DNA of 64,000 nt from Antarcticibacterium flavum (GTDB lineage: Bacteria > Bacteroidota > Bacteroidia > Flavobacteriales > Flavobacteriaceae). The stretch covers positions 1,612,001 through 1,676,000 of the forward strand of contig NZ_CP040812.1 in assembly GCF_006159205.1 (NCBI RefSeq). Direction: 5' to 3'. Below, one piece after another: positions 56,270 to 64,000 of this stretch (its first letter is position 1; the number at the start of each line of letters is the position of its first letter). Both the position numbers and the translations under genes were made by a program. The notes under the pieces are model-generated. The model was not told the origin of the DNA. It did not search any database and saw only the letters and a program-made list of their open reading frames with translations.

Positions 56270-57598
56270 TTACTTCATTCCCTTCATCATTTGCATCATT
56301 TTCTTTCCGCCGCCGCCCTGCATCATTTTCATCATTTTACCCATTTGATTGAACTGCTTGAGCAATTGATTCACCTGTTGAACAGATGTACCTGAACCCT
56401 TTGCAATTCTTTTCTTTCTACTGGCGTTGATAACTGTTGGGGTACTTCTTTCTTCTGGAGTCATGGAATAAATGATAGCCTCAACATGCTTAAAAGCATC
56501 ATCATCTATATCCACATCTTTAAGCATTTTACCTGCTCCAGGGATCATTCCCATAAGGTCTTTCATTGACCCCATTTTCTTAATTTGGTGCAGCTGATTA
56601 AGGAAATCATCAAAACCAAATTGGTTCTTAGCGATTTTCTTTTGAAGCTTCCTGGCTTCCTCCTCATCATATTGCTCCTGCGCACGCTCAACAAGAGATA
56701 TCACATCTCCCATCCCAAGGATCCTGTCGGCCATACGGTCCGGGTAGAAAACATCTATGGCATCCATTTTTTCACCTGTACCTATAAACTTTATAGGCTT
56801 ATTCACTACAGATTTAATGGAGATAGCTGCCCCACCACGGGTGTCACCATCTAATTTTGTAAGGATAACCCCATCAAAATTAAGACGCTCATTAAAAGTT
56901 TTTGCAGTATTTACAGCGTCCTGCCCTGTCATGGAATCCACTACGAAAAGAGTTTCATTAGGCTGGATAGCGCTGTGAATGTTCGCAATCTCTGTCATCA
57001 TCGCCTCATCCACGGCCAAACGACCGGCTGTATCTATAATGACCACATTATGACCATTTTGTTTTGCGTGGGCGACCGCTGCTTTTGCTATACTTACAGG
57101 ATCCTGGTTTCCCTCATCACTGTAAACCTCAACACCAACCTGGTCCCCAACTACGTGTAGCTGATTGATCGCTGCGGGACGGTATACGTCACAGGCAACC
57201 AACAAAGGCTTTTTAGTTTTTTTATTTTTGAGATAATTTGCGAGTTTCCCCGAGAAAGTAGTTTTACCACTACCCTGCAATCCAGACATTAATATCACTG
57301 AAGGATTTCCCGAAAGGTCAATACCTGCTGCTTCCCCTCCCATTAACTGGGTAAGTTCATCCTTTACCAGCTTAACCATTAATTGCCCCGGCTTTAAGGC
57401 CGTCAATACGTTTTGTCCAAGGGCTTTTTCCTTTACCGTACCGGTAAATTCCTTTGCAATTTTATAGTTGACATCGGCATCTACAAGTGCCCTTCTTACC
57501 TCCTTAAGAGTCTCGGCAACATTTACTTCAGTTATTTGTCCATGCCCCTTAAGAACATGTAAAGCATTATCTAACTTATCACTTAAATTATCGAACAT
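56270..57598 (-). CDS. ffh: Signal recognition particle protein Ffh
   Basis: SRP54-type GTPase that delivers nascent membrane proteins to the translocon. It has 442 aa. The N domain is helical, the G domain carries G1 GLQGSGKTT (about 108-116), DTAGRLAVDE and TKLDGDTRGG, and the Met-rich M domain (KKMGSMKDLMGMIPGAG, GKMMKMMQGGGGKKMMQMM) binds signal peptides and SRP RNA. A TAAATTTG box lies 47 bp upstream. The SRP RNA gene was not found in the window. Confidence 0.97.
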   Translation of the reverse strand: MFDNLSDKLDNALHVLKGHGQITEVNVAETLKEVRRALVDADVNYKIAKEFTGTVKEKALGQNVLTALKPGQLMVKLVKDELTQLMGGEAAGIDLSGNPSVILMSGLQGSGKTTFSGKLANYLKNKKTKKPLLVACDVYRPAAINQLHVVGDQVGVEVYSDEGNQDPVSIAKAAVAHAKQNGHNVVIIDTAGRLAVDEAMMTEIANIHSAIQPNETLFVVDSMTGQDAVNTAKTFNERLNFDGVILTKLDGDTRGGAAISIKSVVNKPIKFIGTGEKMDAIDVFYPDRMADRILGMGDVISLVERAQEQYDEEEARKLQKKIAKNQFGFDDFLNQLHQIKKMGSMKDLMGMIPGAGKMLKDVDIDDDAFKHVEAIIYSMTPEERSTPTVINASRKKRIAKGSGTSVQQVNQLLKQFNQMGKMMKMMQGGGGKKMMQMMKGMK

Positions 57599-57644
57599 AA
57601 TTATCTCTGTAATTTTAAATTCTCACCCTATACGGGAAGGAGAA

Positions 57645-57652
57645 CAAATTTA
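57645..57652 (-). promoter_or_regulatory. Predicted ffh promoter -7 box (TAAATTTG)
   Basis: A perfect TAnnTTTG match on the minus strand, 47 bp upstream of the ffh ATG. Confidence 0.5.
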
Positions 57653-57709
57653 ATGATTTTCACCCCAGAAGAAAAAAGTTTCTGCAGGGGAAATTTGATT
57701 CACAGGATC

Positions 57710-58150
57710 CTAGAAAAGGATCCTAACCACCCCGGCCACGCCTCCCTGGTCATATTCGTAACCCGGTACTTCAAATTCACTAATATAATAAGACCTGCAA
57801 CTGTCTTCCAGGACAGCAATCGTTAATTCAAGATCCAGACTCACGTCTTCTTTTATTGCCAGGGTTATCAACTTTTCCCCAACTTCTCTTTCAAAGGTCA
57901 ACTTGAGAAAAGTACGGTTAAGATCCTGTACGAACTCAAAGGGAACCAGAACCCCGTCCTCATCTGTAACCTCAAGTGTTGCAGTCTGGAAGGTATCATT
58001 AGCATAAAGATTCTCACCGGTCTGTTTTTCTACAAATTCCAGGTAAAGCTGCACAGGCCCTGTAATACAAGGTACCTCATCATCACTAACATCACAGGAA
58101 GCCAATCCAAAAAAGGAAAGGAACAATCCAACATACATCAATCTATTCAT
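57710..58150 (-). CDS. Hypothetical lipoprotein
   Basis: 146 residues from the ATG at 58150 (MNRLMYVGLFLSFFGLASC); the lipobox GLASC gives Cys at about residue 19. The open frame extends 8 codons further up. The mature part looks like a single beta-sandwich domain (QLYLEFVEKQTGENLYANDTF, TATLEVTDEDGVLVPFEF) and has a pair of Cys residues. The family is not recognised, though the LYLEFV-D pattern resembles short DUF-type lipoproteins of Flavobacteriaceae. It lies 44 bp downstream of argS, probably on the same transcript. Confidence 0.8.
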   Translation of the reverse strand: MNRLMYVGLFLSFFGLASCDVSDDEVPCITGPVQLYLEFVEKQTGENLYANDTFQTATLEVTDEDGVLVPFEFVQDLNRTFLKLTFEREVGEKLITLAIKEDVSLDLELTIAVLEDSCRSYYISEFEVPGYEYDQGGVAGVVRILF

Positions 58151-58194
58151 ATCCAAAGTTTTATATAGAGACAAAAATAAGCAACCCGGGCGAA

Positions 58195-59982
58195 TTACAT
58201 TCTCTCCGGCACATTAATTCCAAGCAATTTAAAAGCAGATTTTATTACCTCTCCCACTGTCCTGGCAAGCTGCACACGGAATATTTTTTCTGTTTGCTCT
58301 GTGGTACCAAGAATAGTTACATTTTGATAAAATGAATTGAATTCCTTCACAAGGTCATAGGTGTAATTGGCAATGAGAGCCGGGCTATGATTCTCTGCCG
58401 CCAGCTGCACAGTTTCAGGATAAAGCAAAAGCTGCTTGATAAGTTCTTTCTCCTTTTCATGAAGATTATAACCTATGGGTATTTCAGCCTTTTGCGAGGA
58501 AGTGTCAAAATCGGCTTTACGCAGGATCGATTGAATACGGGCGTAAGTATACTGAATAAAAGGACCAGTATTCCCCTGGAAATCTACAGATTCTTCAGGA
58601 TTAAAAAGTATCCTCTTTTTGGGATCCACCTTCAGAATATAATATTTCAGTGCTCCAAGGCCAATGATCCTGTAAAGTTCTTCTTTTTCAGTTTCTGAAT
58701 AATCATCCAGTTTGCCTAATTCCTCAGATATATTTTTGGCCGTGAGAGTCATTTGTTCCATAAGGTCATCTGCATCTACCACTGTACCTTCCCTGCTTTT
58801 CATCTTTCCTGAAGGAAGGTCTACCATACCATAGCTCAAATGATAGAGATAATTGGCCCATTCATATCCAAGCTTTTTCAAGATAAGGAACAGGACTTTA
58901 AAATGATAATCCTGTTCATTCCCCACGGTGTAGACCATCCCGTCAATATCAAAATCCTTAACTCGTTGAATTGCCGTACCAATATCCTGGGTCATATAAA
59001 CAGCCGTACCATCGCTGCGCAGGACTATTTTTTCATCCAGGCCTTCATCTGTAAGATCTATCCATACACTGCCATCCTCTTTCCTGTAGAAAACACCTTT
59101 CTCCAGCCCTTGATTAACCACATCTTTTCCTAATAGATATGTTTGACTTTCATAATAATTCTTATCAAAATCTACCCCCAGGGCATCATAGGTCTTTTCA
59201 AAACCATCGTATACCCATTGGTTCATCATTCCCCATAAGTCTACCACCTTCTCATCACCGGCTTCCCACTTACGTAACATCTCCTTAGCCTCCAGGAGTA
59301 CAGGGGCAGTGTCCTTAGCTTCCTCTTCTGTCTTGCCCTGCTCCTTTAATGCATTGACCTCCTTTTTATACTCCTGGTCAAATTTTACATAATATTTCCC
59401 TACCAGCTTATCACCTTTAAGACCACTGGAAGCAGGGGTCTCTCCGTTTCCATAACGTTCCCAGGCCAACATTGATTTACATATATGAATTCCCCGGTCA
59501 TTGATGATCTGTGTCTTGTACACGGTATTCCCCGCTGCTTTTAGGATCTCTGAAACAGAATAACCCAGTAAATTATTTCGAATATGCCCCAAATGCAGGG
59601 GCTTATTGGTATTTGGAGAGGAATATTCTACCATGATGGATTGGGAGGCAGGGCCGGGTGTTGCCTTACCAAAATCCTCCTGCCGGTTTATTTCCAGGAA
59701 CTTCTCCAGGTAAAGACTATCTTTAAGTACTATGTTCAGGAATCCCTGCACTACATTAAACCTGTCTACCTGTGGAACATTCTCTAAGAGATAAGCACCT
59801 ATGGACTGGCCTAGTTGAACAGGGTTGGTTTTAATTTGACGCAACATAGGAAAGGTTACCAACGTCACATCTCCCTCGAAATCTTTTCTGGTAGGCTGGA
59901 ATTCTACAGTCTCCAATGTTACGTCATATATACTTTTTACCGCCTTTTTAACCTGCTGTTCAATGGCTTGCTGAATACTCAT
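58195..59982 (-). CDS. argS: Arginyl-tRNA synthetase
   Basis: Class I synthetase charging tRNA-Arg, 595 aa. An N-terminal additional domain contacts the tRNA elbow; the HIGH-type motif lies in SPNTNKPLHLGHIRNN (near residue 125-140), the KMSKS-type loop is KMKSREGTVV, and the C-terminal DALR domain includes YTYARIQSILRKA and the end GINVPERM. A TATCTTTG promoter box is 32 bp upstream. Confidence 0.97.
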   Translation of the reverse strand: MSIQQAIEQQVKKAVKSIYDVTLETVEFQPTRKDFEGDVTLVTFPMLRQIKTNPVQLGQSIGAYLLENVPQVDRFNVVQGFLNIVLKDSLYLEKFLEINRQEDFGKATPGPASQSIMVEYSSPNTNKPLHLGHIRNNLLGYSVSEILKAAGNTVYKTQIINDRGIHICKSMLAWERYGNGETPASSGLKGDKLVGKYYVKFDQEYKKEVNALKEQGKTEEEAKDTAPVLLEAKEMLRKWEAGDEKVVDLWGMMNQWVYDGFEKTYDALGVDFDKNYYESQTYLLGKDVVNQGLEKGVFYRKEDGSVWIDLTDEGLDEKIVLRSDGTAVYMTQDIGTAIQRVKDFDIDGMVYTVGNEQDYHFKVLFLILKKLGYEWANYLYHLSYGMVDLPSGKMKSREGTVVDADDLMEQMTLTAKNISEELGKLDDYSETEKEELYRIIGLGALKYYILKVDPKKRILFNPEESVDFQGNTGPFIQYTYARIQSILRKADFDTSSQKAEIPIGYNLHEKEKELIKQLLLYPETVQLAAENHSPALIANYTYDLVKEFNSFYQNVTILGTTEQTEKIFRVQLARTVGEVIKSAFKLLGINVPERM

Positions 59983-60013
59983 TTGCGTTTAGATCTTATT
60001 ATTTCTGAAAGCC

Positions 60014-60021
60014 CAAAGATA
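60014..60021 (-). promoter_or_regulatory. Predicted argS promoter -7 box (TATCTTTG)
   Basis: A perfect TAnnTTTG match on the minus strand, 32 bp upstream of the argS ATG. A near-match TATCTTTA (60065-60072, + strand) faces the opposite way toward the gene at 60085. Confidence 0.55.
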
Positions 60022-60084
60022 AGAGAATTTAGCAGCAAGCTCTAGTGCTTTAATGGCAAATCCTTATCTTTAGAAAAAAAGTAT

Positions 60085-60513
60085 ATGCTGGTTAATATAA
60101 GTTACAATCAACCCAAAATACGAGACAAGATCAATACCGAAGTTGGGAAAACCTTTACCCTGCTTGAAAGGTTTCGGCTTAACGGAACCGGTTCTCCAAA
60201 ACTACACATCACCTCCTCCAGTATCGATATTCATAACCTACTCGTTCTTGACAACAATGCCAACATTTGCAATATAGAAATGAGGCCAAATGGTATTATT
60301 GTGATGTTTCGTTCCCTGCTGGAAACCTATGCACTGGTCATTCCCTATTACAAACTAAAGATCTATAAAGGCCGGGCCGAAGAATATTCTATTTACCGGG
60401 ACCATTATTTCATCAAGGTAAAAGCAGGAAGTCCTGCCGTACATAAATACATGATGAAGATCATTGACTACAAAACGGGGATTGCCCCCACTCAAATAGA
60501 GGACATGCAATAA
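60085..60513 (+). CDS. Conserved hypothetical protein (142 aa)
   Basis: Small cytoplasmic protein without signal or membrane segment. It reads as a beta-rich domain (GSPKLHITSSSIDIHNLLVLDNNANICNIEMRPNGIIVMFRSLLETYALVIPYYKLKIYKG) ending in a charged helix (SPAVHKYMMKIIDYKT). The pattern suggests a PH-like or OB-like fold, which is speculation. It has its own promoter-like box (TATCTTTA, 60065) and is divergent from argS. No family name is recalled. Confidence 0.8.
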   Translation: MLVNISYNQPKIRDKINTEVGKTFTLLERFRLNGTGSPKLHITSSSIDIHNLLVLDNNANICNIEMRPNGIIVMFRSLLETYALVIPYYKLKIYKGRAEEYSIYRDHYFIKVKAGSPAVHKYMMKIIDYKTGIAPTQIEDMQ

Positions 60514-60618
60514 CATTGGCTTTACATAGGCCCCCGGGGTAATCATATATTTTAATTATTGGTTAATTGTTGAATAACCCGCAATTGGGGGTGCCGGTGC
60601 ATCTTTGTGCAAAAACAA

Positions 60619-61254
60619 ATGGAATTATTTATTTATGTTTTTGCTGCTTTATTCTCTGTCATTAATCCTTTGGGAACAGTTCCAATTTTTATTGGTTTGA
60701 CCCACGATGACTCTGCCGCAAATAAAAACAGGATTTCCCTTCTAACCTCAGTCAATATCTTTGTGATTTTGACAATCTCCTTCTTTACAGGAAAATACCT
60801 CTTACAGTTCTTTGGAATAAGTATGGAATCCTTGCGAATAGCAGGGGGGTTAATTATCACCTCTTCGGGGTTTGCCTTGCTAACCGGGAGGTTCTCCAAA
60901 CATAAGGGAATGGACAAACCCCGGGTGAAAGATGATGCCTTCCAGAGGGAAGGGATCTCCCTTACCCTCCTTGCAATCCCGATGCTCGCGGGGCCGGGCT
61001 CCATCTCCCTGCTTATAGGCCTTTACCAGGAATATCCTTTATATATTGACCGATTTATAACGGTGAGCGCAATTCTGCTGGTTTGCGTTGCTACTTTTAT
61101 GGTTTTAAGAAGTTCCCATTACATAGTAAAAATGTTAGGAGCATCAGGCATAAACGCTGTTTCCAGGATTATTGGATTTATTGTAATAGCTATTGGAATA
61201 GAATATATAAGCTCATCCATTATTAAATTACTGGGAGTTTCTTTTGGGCTTTAA
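60619..61254 (+). CDS. MarC-family integral membrane protein
   Basis: 211 residues with about six membrane segments. Family signatures are VINPLGTVPIFIGLT at the N-terminus, GGLIITSSGFALLTG and the repeated LAIPMLAGPGSIS. MarC proteins were once linked to multiple antibiotic resistance, but that role is not supported; the function is unknown. A GTG at 60607 is also open; I prefer the ATG at 60619 (MELFIYVFAALFSV). Its stop codon overlaps the convergent DUF3185 stop. Confidence 0.9.
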   Translation: MELFIYVFAALFSVINPLGTVPIFIGLTHDDSAANKNRISLLTSVNIFVILTISFFTGKYLLQFFGISMESLRIAGGLIITSSGFALLTGRFSKHKGMDKPRVKDDAFQREGISLTLLAIPMLAGPGSISLLIGLYQEYPLYIDRFITVSAILLVCVATFMVLRSSHYIVKMLGASGINAVSRIIGFIVIAIGIEYISSSIIKLLGVSFGL

Positions 61255-61460
61255 CGCTTATTAAAAGCAACCCCTCCAATAAGAGCAAGTATCCCCAGGC
61301 CAATCATAGCGTAAGACTGGGTTTTATCACCCTGGGCTTCCACTTTGAGCGGTCCCGCCTGCATAGCAACTTCAGGAGTAACAAGGGTATAAATGCCATA
61401 GCCTATAAGCAACAATCCAACAATTAATAAAACTATCTTAAGAGTATTCTTCATTTCCAT
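61251..61460 (-). CDS. DUF3185-family small membrane protein
   Basis: 69 residues with two membrane segments (TLKIVLLIVGLLLIGYGIYTLVTPEV and YAMIGLGILALIGGVAF) joined by a polar loop (KVEAQGDKTQS). Function unknown. Its TAA overlaps the MarC TAA on the other strand at 61251-61254, with no room for a conventional terminator between. Confidence 0.85.
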   Translation of the reverse strand: MEMKNTLKIVLLIVGLLLIGYGIYTLVTPEVAMQAGPLKVEAQGDKTQSYAMIGLGILALIGGVAFNKR

Positions 61461-61526
61461 ATTGATTGGTATTTAATGTGAAAGTACGTAAATAATGGTT
61501 AAATTAATCGGACTTAATATCCCCAA

Positions 61527-62951
61527 ATGAAAATATTACTTACCGGTGCAAACGGTTATATAGGCTTACGACTATTACCCCAATTGCTTGAAATGGGTCA
61601 CCAGGTAGTATGTGCCGTGAGGAACAGGAACAGGCTATCTGTAAATAAGGAATTATTAAAAAGGATCCAGGTGGTGGAACTCGATTTTCTGGAGGATCAA
61701 ACTGCCCCACCAGAACTACATGACATAGATATCGCTTACTACCTCATACATTCAATGAGCGCCTCTACCAGCGACTTTGAAAAAAAGGAAGCAAAGGCGG
61801 CAAATAATTTTAATACGATCATGCAGGAGACAGCTGTTCAACAGGTAATTTACCTTAGCGGGATCGTTAATGAGGAAAAACTTTCCAAACATTTACAATC
61901 AAGAAAACAGGTTGAGGATATACTTTATAAAAGCAATTATAAACTTACGGTATTAAGAGCAGCAATTATTGTTGGTTCCGGCAGTTCCTCCTTTGAGATC
62001 ATAAGGGATCTGTGTGAAAAATTGCCTGTTATGGTCACCCCAAAATGGGTGAAAACCAAATGCCAGCCACTTGCTATAAGAGATGTATTAAATTTTTTAA
62101 CAGGGGTAATTGGTAAAGAGGAATGCTACAATAAATCATTTGATGTGGGCGGGCCAGACGTACTATCGTATAAAGAAATGATGTTACAGTATGCCGAGGT
62201 GAGGGGATTAAAACTATACATCCTGGATGTGCCTTTTATGTCTCCAAAGCTTTCTTCTTATTGGCTGTATTTTGTAACCTCAACTTCCTATAAACTGGCA
62301 ATGAACCTGGTAGATAGCATGAAAATTGAGGTGATCACAAATGACACACGTCTACAGGATATTCTTGGAATTAAACCCATTCCATATAAAGAAGCCATTA
62401 AACTGGCATTTTACAAGATTGAACAGCACCAGGTAGTATCCAGCTGGAAAGATTCTATGAGTAGTGGAAGATTCACCACAGACCCCAATAAATATATACA
62501 GGTACCCAGCTTTGGTTGCCTTAAAGATGAGCAAAAGGTGAAAGTGGAAAACCCGGAGGAGGTACTTGAGAGAATATGGGCAATTGGAGGACTTACAGGC
62601 TGGTACTACGGCAACTGGTTATGGAAAATACGCGGATTCCTTGATAAATTCTTCGGAGGAGTAGGTCTTCGTCGCGGAAGAACCCATCCAACCGACATCT
62701 CTGCCGGGGATTCGCTGGACTTCTGGCGGGTCCTCCTGGCCGATAAGGAGCAAAAACGCTTACTGTTGTTTGCTGAAATGAAAGTTCCCGGCGAAGCCTG
62801 GCTGGAATTTGAGATCGACGAACATAATGTGCTACACCAAACTGCCACCTTCAGGCCAAAAGGAATTTGGGGCAGGTTGTACTGGTATACGATGCTCCCA
62901 TTTCATTATTTTATATTTGAAGGGATGCTTAAAAAGATTGCGAAAGGTTAA
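61527..62951 (+). CDS. NAD-dependent SDR-family protein fused to DUF2867
   Basis: 474-residue two-domain protein. The N-terminal part (1 to about 290) is an extended/atypical SDR with the Rossmann motif ILLTGANGYIGLRLLPQL, VVCAVRNRNRL and YLSGIVNEEKLSKHLQSRKQVE in place of a classical YxxxK site. The C-terminal part (about 330-474) is a DUF2867 domain (TGWYYGNWLWKIRGFLDKFFGGVGLRRGRTHP, SLDFWRVLLADKEQKRLLLFAEMKVPGEAWLEFEI). The fusion is common in Bacteroidota. Substrate unknown; an NAD(P)-binding role is inferred. Confidence 0.9.
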   Translation: MKILLTGANGYIGLRLLPQLLEMGHQVVCAVRNRNRLSVNKELLKRIQVVELDFLEDQTAPPELHDIDIAYYLIHSMSASTSDFEKKEAKAANNFNTIMQETAVQQVIYLSGIVNEEKLSKHLQSRKQVEDILYKSNYKLTVLRAAIIVGSGSSSFEIIRDLCEKLPVMVTPKWVKTKCQPLAIRDVLNFLTGVIGKEECYNKSFDVGGPDVLSYKEMMLQYAEVRGLKLYILDVPFMSPKLSSYWLYFVTSTSYKLAMNLVDSMKIEVITNDTRLQDILGIKPIPYKEAIKLAFYKIEQHQVVSSWKDSMSSGRFTTDPNKYIQVPSFGCLKDEQKVKVENPEEVLERIWAIGGLTGWYYGNWLWKIRGFLDKFFGGVGLRRGRTHPTDISAGDSLDFWRVLLADKEQKRLLLFAEMKVPGEAWLEFEIDEHNVLHQTATFRPKGIWGRLYWYTMLPFHYFIFEGMLKKIAKG

Positions 62952-63315
62952 TTTTCTTCATCTCACTTTTTCTACCACTTTTTTATACTTTCTTATTTCT
63001 GTAGTTATAGCCTCTATTGGGGCAGCAACGCGGGCGTTTGTTAAAACGCCGATAAAAATTTTAACAAAACTTTTAAACTTTAACAGTGTTGTTTGTCGAT
63101 TTAATTTGCATTTTATCGGTTAGTGCCGTTAATTTGACCCGTTCAAGATGCTCAAAAACAGAAGCTTATATTTACTAGTGCTAAAAAATTGAATTATTAG
63201 GATTAAAAGTTGATAAAACCACAAAATTTTCAATTTTTTTAATAAAGTTCAATTACCAATTAGTTATGAAATTGTATGAATTTTCTGCCTTTTGAGAAGT
63301 TAAAGAAAATGCGCG
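62952..63315. other. Gene-free A/T-rich gap with inverted repeats
   Basis: No credible gene. A perfect 7-bp hairpin GGCGTTT/AAACGCC with loop GTTA occurs at 63033-63050, and CCGATAAAA (63049-63057) is repeated inverted as TTTTATCGG (63112-63120), 54 bp away. The hairpin lacks a T run, so a terminator is not clear. The rest is A/T-rich leader sequence before the lipoprotein gene. Confidence 0.6.
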
Positions 63316-64000
63316 ATGCCGAAAAAAATTACCCCAAAGATTTTATTGCAATTCCTTAAAATTACCTTTTGCTTCTCTTTATTCTTATCCTGTTCTACAG
63401 ATGAAACCCTGGAGACTATAGCTGAAAACACACCCCAAAAAACAAATAATACAGGTAAAGCCCTCTATTATAAAGGTGTTTTTGCTACTGCAAACTCCCA
63501 GTTTAGAGGTGTATTCGATTTAAATCTTCCGGAAGGAATGCAGGACCTGAATAAATTAAATTCCTCAGCTACCGGAAAAATCAAGCTTCATACCGGAGAA
63601 GTCTTTGAAGCTATGGCAACGGAAATGAGGTCAAAAGCATCAGAATCAGATTTTAAAGTATTTTTTGACAGTGAGGATCTACAGTTTACTTTTATGTTGG
63701 ATGAAAATGACCAGCCTTTAATTCAGGATGTAGTATATAAAAATCAGCAGGGAGCAATTGTAGCGGCAGAAGAAACTGAAGAAAATCCCGTGACCCCTGT
63801 AACAGGGACGTACAAATGTACCAATTGTGAAAATCAAAATACAGATGTGAATGGTATAGCATTGAATAATAATGAAAGGACATTCAATATGCTCCTCACA
63901 ACAAGGGACGGTGGCACCAGTCTCACTATACAGACTATAGTGGGAATGCTGGTAAATACCGAGCTGCTGGTAAACGAAACCTGTAATACTGTAGATGGAA
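63316..64000 (+). CDS. Hypothetical lipoprotein (3' end cut by window edge)
   Basis: Open to the end of the window for 228 codons from the ATG at 63316. The N-terminus MPKKITPKILLQFLKITFCF is followed by a lipobox (FLSC, Cys26). The visible mature part starts with a polar linker (TDETLETIAENTPQKTNN), then beta-rich sequence (GKALYYKGVFATANSQFRGVFDLNLPEG) and a paired-Cys segment (TGTYKCTNCENQNTD). No family is recognised from this portion. Confidence 0.8.
   Translation, partial: MPKKITPKILLQFLKITFCFSLFLSCSTDETLETIAENTPQKTNNTGKALYYKGVFATANSQFRGVFDLNLPEGMQDLNKLNSSATGKIKLHTGEVFEAMATEMRSKASESDFKVFFDSEDLQFTFMLDENDQPLIQDVVYKNQQGAIVAAEETEENPVTPVTGTYKCTNCENQNTDVNGIALNNNERTFNMLLTTRDGGTSLTIQTIVGMLVNTELLVNETCNTVDG

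Overview
The window reads as the chromosome of a marine-type member of the Flavobacteriaceae (Bacteroidota), possibly near Gramella/Christiangramia, Salegentibacter or Zunongwangia; the genus is a guess. Supporting signs are a fused SecDF, a T9SS type B sorting domain, a SusC/SusD pair, many short lipoproteins with a Cys lipobox, few Shine-Dalgarno sequences, and repeated TAnnTTTG promoter boxes typical of the phylum.

Region 1 (1-11956, minus strand) is the division and cell wall (dcw) cluster, transcribed as mraZ-rsmH-ftsL-ftsI-murE-mraY-murD-ftsW-murG-murC, with murC running off the left edge. A promoter and three 10-bp-phased GTGGTA repeats precede mraZ. Two compound repeat elements built from 7-bp units flank murD inside the operon.

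Region 2 (12184-14690) holds an alpha/beta hydrolase and the GTPase gene engB, then about 1 kb of degenerate intergenic repeats. Region 3 (14642-25587) carries rpsT and two identical tRNA-Glu genes with their promoter and terminator, proS, a Trp/Gly-rich lipoprotein, a FadL-like porin, a T9SS cargo protein, folE, cysS, yidD, lgt and a DUF192 lipoprotein. Another 1.1 kb gene-free repeat region follows (25588-26714).

Region 4 (26715-38856) has secDF, mdh, a DUF6588-like outer-membrane protein, gyrB, asnB, a DUF2911 protein, an apparently intact IS1182-family element and queE; the right end of the element abuts the queE stop codon.

Region 5 (38915-49721) groups a lipoprotein N-acetylmuramoyl-L-alanine amidase, an M14 metallocarboxypeptidase, a SusCD pair, a broken exported glutamate-racemase-like lipoprotein, an S13 DD-carboxypeptidase lipoprotein and an exported S66 LD-carboxypeptidase. 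Together they suggest a locus for taking apart and importing peptidoglycan peptides. This is the most interesting functional hypothesis in the window.

Region 6 (49750-64000) is mostly housekeeping and small conserved genes: a HerA-like ATPase, small lipoprotein and membrane proteins, rluF, a VOC protein, a frameshifted AI-2E/PerM-type transporter, a DUF1232 protein, folD, ffh, argS, marC, a DUF3185 protein, an SDR/DUF2867 protein, and a lipoprotein cut by the right edge. I found no CRISPR array, prophage, plasmid origin or rRNA operon.
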